From contig JALCRV010000008.1 in NCBI GenBank assembly GCA_022652945.1, positions 42,219 to 106,218 on the forward strand: 64,000 nt of DNA, in the 5' to 3' direction. Under the pieces are notes generated by a model, which had not been told where the DNA came from, ran no database searches, and saw nothing but the letters and a program-made list of their open reading frames with translations. Origin of the DNA: Bacilli bacterium (GTDB lineage Bacteria; Bacillota_I; Bacilli_A; RFN20; CAG-288). Positions 15,111-24,270 of the stretch are shown one piece after another. Each line of letters starts with the position of its first letter. The stretch's first letter is position 1. Made by a program: the position numbers and the translations under genes.

Positions 15111-18100
15111 ATGGCAAGAAAAGAAGACCGTCGTCTGGTTCAGGAAGTAAACCGTTCCTTATTATGGGTTTACGTGGTCTTAGGTACCTTAGCCGCTGCC
15201 TTGTTGGCTTTCATTTTCCTTTATATCTTTTTAGACCGGACCGTGTATTTTTACGTCATGATGGCTATCGCCATCCTGATCGCTGTTTTAGCTTCTGTCG
15301 TGCTGTCCTCGATTCCTAAGAAGATGGCGGATCTGATCTCGAAAGGGCTGACCTCGGAGATCATGATGACTTTGAATTCCTTGACCGTCCAGAAAGAACC
15401 GGTTTATATGGCGCGGACCGGAGTCATCGAATTCGATGATCTGAAGCAGCGTCTAGCCGATGTCATCAACTCGATGCGAGACGTGATGATCGTCGATCGG
15501 AAGATCGATGATTCGTATCTGAAATTCGGCCATGAGACCGGATATAAGGATCTGATCTCTCACGATTCCTTCCTTTATAACCTGCCTTTTATCCTTAAGC
15601 TTAACGCCTATTCTCGAGGCGGTCTGCTCTTAGTCAATATCCTCGGTAACGAAACCCCTCCTAAAGATGCGATTCAGACCCTGGTCGATGATATCGAAAA
15701 GATCTTCACCACCAAAGTCTATATCGGTCTTTATTCGGATGATACCTTGATTGTTTATGTGACCGATATCGAATCCCTTTCGATCTTCCGTTCCCTCTGC
15801 TTACGCCTTTATGCCGCATTCTCTTATCTGCAGACGGGTCTTACGGTTTCCTCCGTTCTCACCTGTAAGATCGGAGCTGCGGTCTTCCCTTATTCCTTAA
15901 AGGATTCTTTAGTCCCGGATGCCCAGGAAGCCTTGGAGAGATCCAAGGATGTGGAGATTTTCATCCCGAAAGCCTTCACTTCCGTGAAAGACTCACTGTC
16001 GATCGATGATATCAGAAGAAAGGATATCCTGATCCTCGATGAACTGATCGGCTACCTCTACCAATACAAGACCGCTTCTTCCGCTAAAGCGGAATTAGCG
16101 AATAAGATCCTGCCTTTAGCTCAATCCGCCGGATTTGAGACCCTCGGGGTCTTGGTCAGACCGGAGATCAGCGGTGCCAATGACTTTTTCTCCTGTTCCT
16201 TAGAGATCGGCTCTCCGACTTTAAGAGTCTTTGCGAACAGAGCTGATATTTCCTTCGAGGAATTGAAGGATCTATATGAAGCGAGGGATTCTTCCGATAG
16301 CTTCTACTCCACTAGAAGAGAAGACCTCTCTCCGGAATTAGCTCGTTTCTTTGATAAGTATCGTCTTCAGGGTCTTTACTGCTCCTTCTTTGGTGAAGGA
16401 GGGAATATCCTCGGTATGACTTACTTCCTTACCGATAAGAAGATCAGACCGTTAGTGAGTGTGGATTCCCATGTGATCCTGATGGAGATGATGGTCCTTA
16501 ACCTTATCTGGATGTCCTCTTTGACCGCCAATTCCCAAAAGCTGGTAAAGGATGATTTAGAGTCCGTCTTGAAACTCGACGGACGCTTAAGATACATCCT
16601 TAATCCGGAGTCTTATGTCCTCCTTGGCTTATCCGATGGTTTAATCGATCTTTACGGGAAGGAAGCAATCGGGAAGAAATGCTACGAACTGTTCTTTAAA
16701 GGGGAAAGACCCTGCGCCGATTGCCCGTTGACTAATGGTAAGTTAGCGGATAACCCAGTGATGATTCAAGGTCAGAAGTACTTAAGAAGAAAGCTTTCTT
16801 TCTCCACTCCTGATAACTCCTGCTCAATCCTCCTTGATCCGGTGATTCCGGGAGTTAAAGAAAAGCTGCCTTCGCGTTTCGATCCGCAGACTTTCTTGTC
16901 CTCCAGAGTGGCCTTTAATGAAGAAATCGATAATCTGGTCTTAGCGAAAGCGAAGGGCAGCTTAGTCTTGATCTCCTTAGAAGGCGTCAATAAGATCCTG
17001 ACCACTTACGGCGAAGTCAACCTTTCCAATATTCTCCTCGAAATGAAAAAGCGTATCGAGGATCTGGAAATCGAAGAGAAAGCTTACCGTTACGATGATG
17101 GGGTCGTCGGAATCTATTTCTCCGAGACAACCCGTGTCCAGACTTACGATCTGATCGAAAAGATCCACGAAGCGCTTAAGTTACCTTATGACTTAGAGGG
17201 CAGCGGAGTAAAGTGCCACTTCCGCTATATCGAAGTTAACTTTAACGGAGCCTTCTCCTCGACGGCTGAAGTGTTCTCCTTGATTTCTAAAGGCATGATT
17301 CAGGCCCGAAAGCTGCCGGATGATTATATGTGTATCTCTTCCGAGCCGATTTCCCGTATGGCTGATAAGAAGGATTATGTCTTGTATCTGATGGAAGAGA
17401 ACTACCTTAATAAAGCGGTCGAGTTCCGTATCCAGCCGATCACTTCCGCTAAGGATGGCTCCATCCGTTACGGTGAAATCCTCCTCCGTCTATATGATAT
17501 GCTGCGTGAAAAGATGCTTTCGCCTCTGGAGGTGGTCAATATCGCTTCCGATGCGAAGAAGATGGGTAAGTTCGACTCTTTGAACTACGAGACCGCAGTC
17601 GGCTTATATAATAAGTACGGCTCTGGTATTTTCCGTCTGTATTCTTACGGCGGAGTTTCTATCAATATCTCCGCGGATTCCTTGGAGTCCAACGATTGGC
17701 TTTCTAAGTTAAAGAAGTACATCGAGAACAACATGGTCCCTGAGCGCTTCTTAGGACTGGAAATCCCGGAGCATGATTTCACTCCGGAGATGGGACGTAT
17801 CAAGATTTGGCTTAACGAGTTAAGATCTTACCATCTCTCCTGGGCAATCGATAACTACGCGGATGAGCACATCTCACCCCGCGAGCTCTCCGAGCTCGGG
17901 TTTGATACGGCGAAGTTCTCCCGTAAGTTCCTGCTTGATGCGGTCGCTGATCCGGTCACCAAAGGCTTATTTGAGTCGGTGATCAGGGAATGCCACTATA
18001 ACCATCTGACAGTTGTGGTCCAAGGTGTGGAAACTAAGGAACAGTACGAATTCGCTAAAAAAGCCGGAGCGGACTATATCCAAGGCTTCTATCTATATGA

Positions 18101-18401
18101 GCCGTTAAAGATCGAAGAGTTTGTCACCGCTGTCCAGGAACACCCGGATATCCAAAAGATCCAGCAATCCAGAGCGGAAGGCAAAGAGACGGCTAATGTG
18201 CCGGGAGCTGAGGCTAAAAAGAAACCTAGCTTCTTCGAGAGGCTGAAGGCTCGTTCCAATACTCGTAAGTTGCTGAAGGCTCAAAAGAAAGCTCAACGTC
18301 AACAGAGGATGCTAGAGACGAGCGCGATTATCGAAGGCAACGATAATTCGCCTTCTCTTACCCCTAGCGAAGAGCCTAACCAAGGAGAAAATAAAGCGTA
18401 A
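15111..18401 (+). CDS. Membrane-bound c-di-GMP effector: degenerate GGDEF-GAF-PAS-GGDEF-EAL
   Basis: 1096 aa. There are two N-terminal membrane helices (about 17-42 and 46-66), a degenerate GGDEF-like domain (YIGLYSDDTLIVY at the active-site position), a GAF-like region (about 300-470), and a PAS-like domain with CYELFFKGERPCADCP. A second degenerate GGDEF follows (YRYDDGVVGIYF), then an EAL-like domain. The EAL keeps GEILLRL, SINIS and LEIPE but has IDNYAD for DDFGTG and VVQGVE for AEGVE. It is unlikely to make or break c-di-GMP and may bind it as a membrane receptor. The tail is basic and charged. RBS GGAAGGGAAGAG. It is the first gene on the left of the fibre locus. Confidence 0.8.
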   Translation: MARKEDRRLVQEVNRSLLWVYVVLGTLAAALLAFIFLYIFLDRTVYFYVMMAIAILIAVLASVVLSSIPKKMADLISKGLTSEIMMTLNSLTVQKEPVYMARTGVIEFDDLKQRLADVINSMRDVMIVDRKIDDSYLKFGHETGYKDLISHDSFLYNLPFILKLNAYSRGGLLLVNILGNETPPKDAIQTLVDDIEKIFTTKVYIGLYSDDTLIVYVTDIESLSIFRSLCLRLYAAFSYLQTGLTVSSVLTCKIGAAVFPYSLKDSLVPDAQEALERSKDVEIFIPKAFTSVKDSLSIDDIRRKDILILDELIGYLYQYKTASSAKAELANKILPLAQSAGFETLGVLVRPEISGANDFFSCSLEIGSPTLRVFANRADISFEELKDLYEARDSSDSFYSTRREDLSPELARFFDKYRLQGLYCSFFGEGGNILGMTYFLTDKKIRPLVSVDSHVILMEMMVLNLIWMSSLTANSQKLVKDDLESVLKLDGRLRYILNPESYVLLGLSDGLIDLYGKEAIGKKCYELFFKGERPCADCPLTNGKLADNPVMIQGQKYLRRKLSFSTPDNSCSILLDPVIPGVKEKLPSRFDPQTFLSSRVAFNEEIDNLVLAKAKGSLVLISLEGVNKILTTYGEVNLSNILLEMKKRIEDLEIEEKAYRYDDGVVGIYFSETTRVQTYDLIEKIHEALKLPYDLEGSGVKCHFRYIEVNFNGAFSSTAEVFSLISKGMIQARKLPDDYMCISSEPISRMADKKDYVLYLMEENYLNKAVEFRIQPITSAKDGSIRYGEILLRLYDMLREKMLSPLEVVNIASDAKKMGKFDSLNYETAVGLYNKYGSGIFRLYSYGGVSINISADSLESNDWLSKLKKYIENNMVPERFLGLEIPEHDFTPEMGRIKIWLNELRSYHLSWAIDNYADEHISPRELSELGFDTAKFSRKFLLDAVADPVTKGLFESVIRECHYNHLTVVVQGVETKEQYEFAKKAGADYIQGFYLYEPLKIEEFVTAVQEHPDIQKIQQSRAEGKETANVPGAEAKKKPSFFERLKARSNTRKLLKAQKKAQRQQRMLETSAIIEGNDNSPSLTPSEEPNQGENKA

Positions 18402-18452
18402 AGATCATTTAACTACGCTTATTGTCCTTTTAAAGCCCTAGTTAAAGACTTG

Positions 18453-18482
18453 TTGCCTTACTTTACAAGGAAGTGTTATATT
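18453..18482 (+). promoter_or_regulatory. Probable promoter for the 18593 gene
   Basis: TTGCCT (18453-18458) and TATATT (18477-18482) are 18 bases apart. The implied leader is about 105 bases. The bases just upstream resemble those upstream of the fda promoter. Confidence 0.5.
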
Positions 18483-18592
18483 ATAGATAGCTGATTTAGC
18501 GCCTGTTTTAAATGAATTAGTTTAAAAGGACGTCTTACTCTAAAGAAAGGCTGGCTCATAATCTAAGAGCTAGTTAAGCACGAGGTGCATTT

Positions 18593-19048
18593 ATGGCAGA
18601 AGAGAAAACAAATCCTGCATCCGCTCCGAAATTCACGAAGAAACAGATTTGGCAAATCGTCGGGATCGGAGCTGATGTGGTCGTCACGATCTTCCTTCTC
18701 GTTCTTTCAATCATCCTGCTGGCGAACATTAAGACTAACTTAACTAATGCGACCGGCTTCATGGGGATGATCAATTACTTCAAGACCACCCAGAACGGAC
18801 CGACTGTCTTTTTATGCGCTGTCGTGGTTCCGCTATTTATCCTCTTAGTCTTGAATATCATCATCACCGTCACTTACTATCAGAAGGAAGCTGCGAAAGA
18901 AAAGCTCGAAGCTGAAAAAGCCAAAGCCGGTGCTGCTTCTTTAGATAATCTGTCCGATGCCCAGAAGGAAGCTCTTCGCCAGGAACTCTTAAAAGAGATG
19001 AAGGGCGAAGTTAAGCCGGAAGAAGCTAAGCCTGAAGAAAAGAAGTAA
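18593..19048 (+). CDS. Two-helix membrane protein with charged tail, linked to the SipW locus
   Basis: 151 aa. There are two membrane segments (about 21-45 and 65-92) and then a cytoplasmic Lys/Glu/Ala-rich tail. The tail contains LDNLSDAQKEALRQELL, which closely resembles LAGLSEEEKKKLKQEMV in the tail of the SipW-type peptidase at 30726. The shared segment suggests that both proteins dock to one cytoplasmic partner. No known family was recognised. It is transcribed from its own promoter and ends in a strong terminator. The foreign AlbA_2 and TIR genes now separate it from the fibre genes at 22141. Confidence 0.75.
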   Translation: MAEEKTNPASAPKFTKKQIWQIVGIGADVVVTIFLLVLSIILLANIKTNLTNATGFMGMINYFKTTQNGPTVFLCAVVVPLFILLVLNIIITVTYYQKEAAKEKLEAEKAKAGAASLDNLSDAQKEALRQELLKEMKGEVKPEEAKPEEKK

Positions 19049-19069
19049 CTTACTCTTAATTGAAAGCCT

Positions 19070-19094
19070 AAGGCGCCTAACTAGGCGCCTTTTT
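19070..19094 (+). terminator. Intrinsic terminator after the 18593 gene
   Basis: AAGGCGCC pairs with GGCGCCTT across a short loop, followed by TTTTT. It lies 22 bp past the stop codon. Confidence 0.85.
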
Positions 19095-19336
19095 CAATGC
19101 CTAAAAGGGAAAGACGGACCGTTTTTTTAAAAAGGCCTTTTAGATTAGAAACTGACTTTAAGTACTAACTCAGTTGAGAGCTTTTTTTAATCCTATATAC
19201 ATAAAGGATGCAGGGGAGAGTTAAAGAAGAATAAATCAGGAAAAATACGACTTTCGACACAACGGTTTTCAACGCGGCTTTTTGTTGTTTTTTCAAGGAT
19301 GGCGATCGGGCTGGCGTTAGTCGTGTTAAAATAAAA

Positions 19337-20791
19337 ATGCAAGAGAAGCAAGCCATGACAGAACACACGATTAAATGGATGCAAACTACGAAGGAATTCG
19401 AACATTTTGACCGGAAATCTCCGCGGATCAAGGCCAGGGATTTTTCAGCCACGATTGTTGCCTTCGCCAACGCCCATGGCGGTGATATCGCGATTGGCAT
19501 CGAAGACGATGGGAAAATCACGGGGACTGATGGCTTTATCTCCAATGTCAATGAACTACAAAAGGCCCCCTTTGATTTCGTTTATCCGTCCGTCCTCGTG
19601 TCTTTCGACCAGCTCGACTGTGTGGATTCGGAAAACCATCCGAATCATATCCTCATTATGCATGTCCCAGAAACGGGGAGACTTCATTCCAATCAGGCAG
19701 ATGAATGCTATTACCGGACCGGGGATGGATCGAAGAAGATGAACTTCCAGCAAAGGCTTTCCCTGATGTACGCCAAGGGGATTCGTTATTTTGAGGATGA
19801 GCCCGTCGACAAAGCGACCATGGATGACATAGATTTGCCTTTCGTCGAGAATTGGATCAAGAAAATCCATTACGCAAAAAGCGTATGGGAATACCTGAGG
19901 GAAAATGGGAGTTTTGTCCGCGAAGAAAACGGCAAGACGATTCTTTCGGGGGCCGCGGTGCTTCTCTTCGGAAAATTCCCGCAGAAATTCTTTCCACGGG
20001 CTCGGATCCGCTTTGTCCGTTATGAAGGCATCGAGGAAAAGACCGGCGCGGAGATGAACGTGGTGAAGGACGTTCCCTTCCAAGGAAAACTCATTGAACA
20101 GACTCAAGCGGCCATCACCTTTATCAAATCACAAATCAAAGAACACACCTATTTGGGCGAGGACGGCCATTTTGTTACTGTCCCCGAATATCCTGAATTC
20201 TGCTGGATGGAGCTTGTCATCAATGCCGTTGCCCACCGGGATTACGGGATCCTTGGAACGGATATCCAAGTCAAAATGTTTGACGATCATTTCACGGTTG
20301 AAAGCCCGGGTATTTTACCTGGCCTTGTCACCGAGAAGAATATTCGCCATACCCATTTCTCTCGTAATCCTAAAATCGCTCAGTTCCTCAAAGAATATCA
20401 GCTTGTTCGCGAGTTCGGTGAGGGTATTGATCGCATTTACCGCGATATGGAAGAAGCCAAACTTCCGGATCCTCTTGTGAAGGCAAGAGATTTTATGGTC
20501 TATGCGACCATCAGAAATTCCGAATGCACCAACTTTACCCCCAAAGTCACCCCCAAAGTTACCCCCAAAGCCACCCCCAAAGATGAGAGTAACCGAAAGA
20601 AACAGATTTTGGACTATTGCCAAACCCCTCGGAGTGGAAGGGAAATCATGCAGATGCTCGGCCTCTCCGACATTAAATCTTTCAGGAACCTTTACTTGCT
20701 TCCGATGTTGGATTCGGGCGAGTTGGAAATGACCATTCCTTCTCAATCCACATCGCCAAAACAGCGATATCGTGCAAAGAGAAATGATTAG
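19337..20791 (+). CDS. AlbA_2/Schlafen-type ATP-binding regulator
   Basis: 484 aa. The N-terminal AlbA_2 (Schlafen-like) domain has SATIVAFANAHGGDIAIGIE and YYRTGDGSKKM. A central GHKL-like HATPase region (ELVINAVAHRDY, then FGEGIDRI) is followed by a linker of four TPK-type repeats and a winged-helix end (IMQMLGLSDIKSFRNLY). Such proteins are mobile accessory genes often annotated as RecG-like or as transcriptional regulators; some sit in defence islands. The start could also be the ATG at 19355 (MTEHT). Codon use is more GC-rich than in the fibre genes on either side, which supports transfer into the locus. Confidence 0.88.
   Translation: MQEKQAMTEHTIKWMQTTKEFEHFDRKSPRIKARDFSATIVAFANAHGGDIAIGIEDDGKITGTDGFISNVNELQKAPFDFVYPSVLVSFDQLDCVDSENHPNHILIMHVPETGRLHSNQADECYYRTGDGSKKMNFQQRLSLMYAKGIRYFEDEPVDKATMDDIDLPFVENWIKKIHYAKSVWEYLRENGSFVREENGKTILSGAAVLLFGKFPQKFFPRARIRFVRYEGIEEKTGAEMNVVKDVPFQGKLIEQTQAAITFIKSQIKEHTYLGEDGHFVTVPEYPEFCWMELVINAVAHRDYGILGTDIQVKMFDDHFTVESPGILPGLVTEKNIRHTHFSRNPKIAQFLKEYQLVREFGEGIDRIYRDMEEAKLPDPLVKARDFMVYATIRNSECTNFTPKVTPKVTPKATPKDESNRKKQILDYCQTPRSGREIMQMLGLSDIKSFRNLYLLPMLDSGELEMTIPSQSTSPKQRYRAKRND
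20537..20584 (+). repeat. Four 12-bp tandem repeats in the AlbA_2 gene
   Basis: The unit ACCCCCAAAGNN occurs four times without gaps and encodes a T-P-K-x linker. Slippage here changes length by four codons without shifting frame. Confidence 0.9.
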
Positions 20792-20869
20792 TTTCCATGA
20801 CATTTTTCTAAGTCACATAAAAATCTTGTCTTATCAACAAAAGAACTTTGAAAGGATGGCAATCGTCAA

Positions 20870-21715
20870 ATGGAAGAATCTAAAAAAACAATTTTTATAA
20901 GCCATTCAACAGAAGATTCGGCAATTGCAAAAGAACTGATCGGCTTATTGGAACATTTAGGCGTACCGACTGACCAAATTTTTTGCTCATCTGTTGAAGG
21001 TCAAGGTGTTAGAAGCGGAAAGAGATTTCCGGATATTATTGCTCAGCGACTCGATAGCTCTTCTTTAATCATCTATCTAATCACAAAATCTTTTTTGGCT
21101 AGTACGTATTGCACACAAGAAATGGGCTATCCTTGGACTTCAAAAAAAGACAATTTCATCATATTTAAATCGGATGCTGTTAAAAACGAGGATATTACAG
21201 GTTTTATTGATGGCACATATAAATATCTTTGTTTATCTAAGGATGGGATAGGAGAAGCTTGCGACACAATCATCTCTATACTTGAATTAGGGCGGTTAGA
21301 ATATTCAACTTTGAATAGGTATATAGATGATTTTTTGAAACACATTCAGCTTCCGATCGCTGAAGAGAAAGAAAGAGAGCAAAAGACAGTCAAACAAATT
21401 GAAGAAGCAAGATTGAAGGCTTTAGAAAAGCAGTTTGACACACTCTCAATCGGCGAAAAACAGGTGATTGCCTCTCTGTATTTTTCCAATGATAGAACTA
21501 AGTATTTTCCTCTTTCTAGTGCCGTTATTAACCTGCTTTGTATAAAAAGAATAGCCATCCGAGTAACATCTCAATCATCAGGCTTTGGCTTTCAGTTTGG
21601 CTTTTCTCTAGATAACTGGGCAGTCAACTTCATCTCCGCAAGCCCTTCTCTTCAGAAAGAACTAAAAGATCTTTCGAATCAGCAGAAATTATTTAACGAT
21701 CCCCCTAAGATGTAG
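20870..21715 (+). CDS. TIR-domain protein with SieB-like C-terminus (probable phage defence)
   Basis: 281 aa. The N-terminal TIR domain runs to about residue 140: TIFISHSTEDSAIAKELI, the BB-loop region SVEGQGVRSGKR, and the catalytic Glu84 in STYCTQEMGYPW. Bacterial TIR domains commonly cleave NAD. A coiled linker (about 155-190) leads to a C-terminal domain with GEKQVIASLYFSNDRTKYF and FSLDNWAVNFISASPSLQ, resembling superinfection exclusion B proteins. No ThsA, SAVED or prokaryotic Argonaute partner is present, so it would act alone or with the upstream AlbA_2 protein. The gene is AT-rich. Confidence 0.8.
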   Translation: MEESKKTIFISHSTEDSAIAKELIGLLEHLGVPTDQIFCSSVEGQGVRSGKRFPDIIAQRLDSSSLIIYLITKSFLASTYCTQEMGYPWTSKKDNFIIFKSDAVKNEDITGFIDGTYKYLCLSKDGIGEACDTIISILELGRLEYSTLNRYIDDFLKHIQLPIAEEKEREQKTVKQIEEARLKALEKQFDTLSIGEKQVIASLYFSNDRTKYFPLSSAVINLLCIKRIAIRVTSQSSGFGFQFGFSLDNWAVNFISASPSLQKELKDLSNQQKLFNDPPKM

Positions 21716-22140
21716 TTTTCGGGTGCGTTGATTTTGGTAAATATGTCTTCCTCAGTTGTCTTTTTTAAGATGAAGACAAGGTCTTCTAAGAAAGTCTGAC
21801 CAGACCTGACAAGTTATGTAAGCAAGTGCATAAAGGCAATAGAAAAACGGCATATAAGCCTTTTTGGACTGTTGAAAATGAGAATTTTATAATATCTTTA
21901 AGCCCTTTTTACCCCTCTTTAAGCCTAAACGGTTCAACTGATAATAACTTCCTCGCCTTTGATTGCACCCCTATTTTTGACCTGTTATAGTTTAAGTACT
22001 GAGAAAGCCTTATCAGGTCCAATTACCCTAGAGGACTTGGTTGGTAAATCTCAGCAAATCTCTATAAGCTATCTCAACGACTCTAGGCCAAGAGAAGATA
22101 AGATAGCAGAAAGAATCCATATTGGAGGAAAAATCATTCT
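21716..22140. other. Gene-free stretch before the fibre-subunit pair
   Basis: 425 bases without a convincing gene. It holds several short inverted repeats (TTGTCTT/AAGACAA around 21756-21780, GTCTG/CAGAC around 21797) and then the promoter and 140-base leader of the 22141 gene. The leader has CCTAGAG and CTCTAGG arms about 60 bases apart. Confidence 0.5.
21963..21991 (+). promoter_or_regulatory. Promoter of the two major fibre subunits
   Basis: TTGCAC (21963-21968) and TATAGT (21986-21991) are 17 bases apart. It implies a 140-base untranslated leader ending in GGAGGAAA before the ATG at 22141. Confidence 0.65.
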
Positions 22141-23004
22141 ATGAAACTCAAATCTAAACTCATCCTCGCTGCTGCAAGCCTTATGGTGCTGAGCGGCGCG
22201 GCTGCTGGAACCAGCGCCTTCGCTTGGTTCACGGCGAATCAGTTCGCTACTGCTACTGCTTCTTACGCTGTTAAATCCAACACTGATGATTTAAGTGTTA
22301 CGATGGCTATGTCTTCTGATGCTGCTGGTTATTTCACTGTAGCTAAAGATTCTACAACTGGCAACTCAACTGCCACCAGCACTAATGCTAAACTTACCGA
22401 TATCTCGGGAAGCGGCAAGAATTTCTGGAAAGTAACTTTCGACTCAACTAATAATCCTAATGGCGCTGTTGCTATTACTAGCGAGAAAAAGGATGGGACT
22501 GACTTCCTTTATTATCTCAATATGACTTTGACCTTCGGACATACTAATGGGACTGAACCGATGGCTGTTTTCCTTAGCTCTACTTCTGCTTTCTCCCAGG
22601 TTGCTTCTGGCAAGGAGGCTTATAAAGCTGCTCGTTTGGCTATCCTTAGTTCTGATGATTCTGCTGTCGTCGCTTACTATGCTCCTCAGGATGCCGCTGC
22701 TGATTTGACGATGCTTTACGGCACTACTGCCGCTACTGAGGCGGTTAACGATACAACTTTAACTACTTCTCCGTTATCAAATAATATTCTTACCAGCGCT
22801 TATGCCACGGATGCTACAGATGCGACCGCTTCTACTGCGACTCAGGCCGGCTATCTTGGACAGATTGCTGCTGGTTCTGCTTCTACTTTGGTTCTTCATG
22901 CCAGAATATGGCTTGAAGGAACTGATGCTAATTGCGGCAATGTCAATCTTGGTGGAATCTTTTCCGCCAGTCTGGTCTTCAATGGCACCAAGGTCAACGC
23001 CTAA
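22141..23004 (+). CDS. TasA/CalY-like secreted fibre subunit, paralogue 1
   Basis: 287 aa. The signal peptide MKLKSKLILAAASLMVLSG is followed by GTSAFAWFTANQ, the motif at the cleavage site of SipW-dependent substrates. A beta-rich, Ala/Thr/Ser-rich body follows, with a C-terminal IWLEGTDANC. It is probably secreted, trimmed by the SipW-type peptidase encoded at 30726, and assembled into a surface fibre like TasA. It pairs with the 23028 gene, which is of almost the same length, and both end in a terminator. The independent promoter, strong RBS and Thr/Ala-rich composition suggest a major structural protein. The polymer role is inferred from TasA/camelysin. Confidence 0.8.
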   Translation: MKLKSKLILAAASLMVLSGAAAGTSAFAWFTANQFATATASYAVKSNTDDLSVTMAMSSDAAGYFTVAKDSTTGNSTATSTNAKLTDISGSGKNFWKVTFDSTNNPNGAVAITSEKKDGTDFLYYLNMTLTFGHTNGTEPMAVFLSSTSAFSQVASGKEAYKAARLAILSSDDSAVVAYYAPQDAAADLTMLYGTTAATEAVNDTTLTTSPLSNNILTSAYATDATDATASTATQAGYLGQIAAGSASTLVLHARIWLEGTDANCGNVNLGGIFSASLVFNGTKVNA

Positions 23005-23027
23005 TAAATAAAGGAGAATTAAAATTT

Positions 23028-23888
23028 ATGAAATTAAAAGCTAAATTAATCCTTGCCGCCTCTGCAGTACTTGTTTTGTCTGCTGGTGCGGTCGGGACTT
23101 CAACATTCGCTTGGTATACTGCTGTTAGAACTAGATCTCTTACTATCAGCCAGATGACCGCTGCTTCCACCTCCGCAAATATGAGTGTCTATTTAAGCAA
23201 TGGATACACTGATATTACTACGGCTACAGCTGTTGATGCTGCTCACGCCGCAGCAAGTATTGCGTTAAGCACTGGAAACACTCTTACGGATGCTTCCAGC
23301 GATGGGGATTGTGTTGATGGCACTTTTGCTAAACCGATGTTTAATGCAGCTGGTACTGATCTTGTTGGTTGGTATACTGCCGCCACTTATACACCGGCTT
23401 CCGTAAAATGGTATCATAAATATGAACTTACCTTTATGAATACTGGCGCTGATACAGTTAATCTCTTCCTTTCTAAGACTACAGCTGTTGCATCTGTCGT
23501 AGCTGATACCACTGGAACCGTTGCTGATTCTGTGAGATTTGCTTGCAAGGCTGGGACTAATACTGCTACTTATATTAATCCGCACGGTGCTGCTGGTGAA
23601 AACGTTTATCTTCCTGGGACTGCCGCCCATACTTCTGCGACTACTGCTGTTCCTACTACGATTCATCAGATCAACCAAGACTACTTTGGCGGAACTGATT
23701 TAACGACTAACCCTGCTACACCTGCTGATTCTGTTGGCTATATTGGACAGATTGCTGGAAGTGGCACCTTAGCTGTTACTTTCTATGCTTGGATTGAAGG
23801 GACTGATGGTAACACTATTTCTTCTAACCTAGTTAATGGTGGTGGTGTATTCAGCTCCTCGTTATCCTTCTATTCACTCACTGCTTAA
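23028..23888 (+). CDS. TasA/CalY-like secreted fibre subunit, paralogue 2
   Basis: 286 aa from the ATG at 23028. The frame is open to 22932, but AAGGAGAATT just before 23028 and the signal peptide MKLKAKLILAASAVLVLSAG fix the start. GTSTFAWYTAV is the SipW-type processing region and FYAWIEGTDGNT the C-terminal family motif. The first 30 residues closely match paralogue 1. It lies 23 bp downstream in the same transcript and ends in a strong terminator. The pair may copolymerise or alternate. Confidence 0.8.
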   Translation: MKLKAKLILAASAVLVLSAGAVGTSTFAWYTAVRTRSLTISQMTAASTSANMSVYLSNGYTDITTATAVDAAHAAASIALSTGNTLTDASSDGDCVDGTFAKPMFNAAGTDLVGWYTAATYTPASVKWYHKYELTFMNTGADTVNLFLSKTTAVASVVADTTGTVADSVRFACKAGTNTATYINPHGAAGENVYLPGTAAHTSATTAVPTTIHQINQDYFGGTDLTTNPATPADSVGYIGQIAGSGTLAVTFYAWIEGTDGNTISSNLVNGGGVFSSSLSFYSLTA

Positions 23889-23908
23889 TTCTTCTTTCTG
23901 ATCTTACT

Positions 23909-23934
23909 AGCCCGCTCTTCGGAGCGGGCTTTTC
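23909..23934 (+). terminator. Intrinsic terminator of the subunit pair
   Basis: AGCCCGCTC-TTCG-GAGCGGGCT followed by TTTT: a 9-bp GC-rich stem with a stable tetraloop, 20 bp past the stop. Confidence 0.95.
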
Positions 23935-24006
23935 TTATGCATCCGATTCTTTTAAACCGGATTTTCGCTGTTATTAAAATATTATCATTCGACTTACAAG
24001 GCTTGA

Positions 24007-24037
24007 TATAAGGCTTTTTTATCTAAAAAGCCTTATA
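24007..24037. repeat. Perfect 13-bp inverted repeat in intergenic DNA
   Basis: TATAAGGCTTTTT and AAAAAGCCTTATA surround a 5-base loop. It lies between the terminator at 23909 and the riboswitch. It may be a second, bidirectional terminator that isolates the riboswitch-controlled operon. Otherwise 23935-24130 is AT-rich with no gene. Confidence 0.6.
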
Positions 24038-24129
24038 TTAAGGCATATATTTATGCTTATCCTGGAATAAGGATTTATTTTCATCATTTCCTTTTGATTT
24101 TAGGCGCTTTTTAAGTTAAACTTTTGTTG

Positions 24130-24215
24130 TAGAAAATAGCTAAACAGGCGAAAGCCTGCGGCGCAAAGCTAAAGGATCTAAATATCTTCGGATATATGAT
24201 TGCCAGCTGCCTCAA
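24130..24215 (+). promoter_or_regulatory. GEMM-I (cyclic-di-GMP-I) riboswitch aptamer
   Basis: The order of conserved elements matches GEMM-I: stem strand TAGCT, AAA, hairpin CAGGC-GAAA-GCCTG with the GNRA tetraloop, GGCGCAAA, closing strand AGCTA, AAGGATCTAA, a stem ATATC-TTCG-GATAT, and the signature ATGATTGCCAGCTGCC. The layout lines up piece by piece with the Vibrio Vc2 aptamer (AAA, GAAA-loop stem, GACGCAAA). It should bind c-di-GMP and control the eight-gene operon starting at 24377. Confidence 0.9.
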
Positions 24216-24270
24216 GAAGGAAGACTGAAGTGTCTTCAAAGAGTTATAGAGGCTCGGCGATCATTTTTTT
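24197..24270 (+). terminator. Riboswitch expression platform: terminator that uses the aptamer 3' end
   Basis: 24197-24213 (TGATTGCC...GCCTC) can pair with 24249-24263 (GAGGC...GGCGATCA), followed at once by seven T residues. A small hairpin (GAAGAC/GTCTTC) fits in the loop. Because the left arm is part of the aptamer, ligand binding should block the terminator, giving an ON switch. Confidence 0.75.

Noticed and set aside
20537..20584. Short CRISPR-like repeat
   Set aside because: The 12-bp units are contiguous, without spacers, and lie in frame within a protein linker.
20870..21715. Thoeris or CBASS system
   Set aside because: The TIR protein has no ThsA, cyclase or SAVED partner nearby.
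23265..23678. 137-codon minus-strand frame inside the second fibre-subunit gene
   Set aside because: Ser/Ile/Arg-rich shadow of a Thr/Ala-rich gene, with no start signal or domain.
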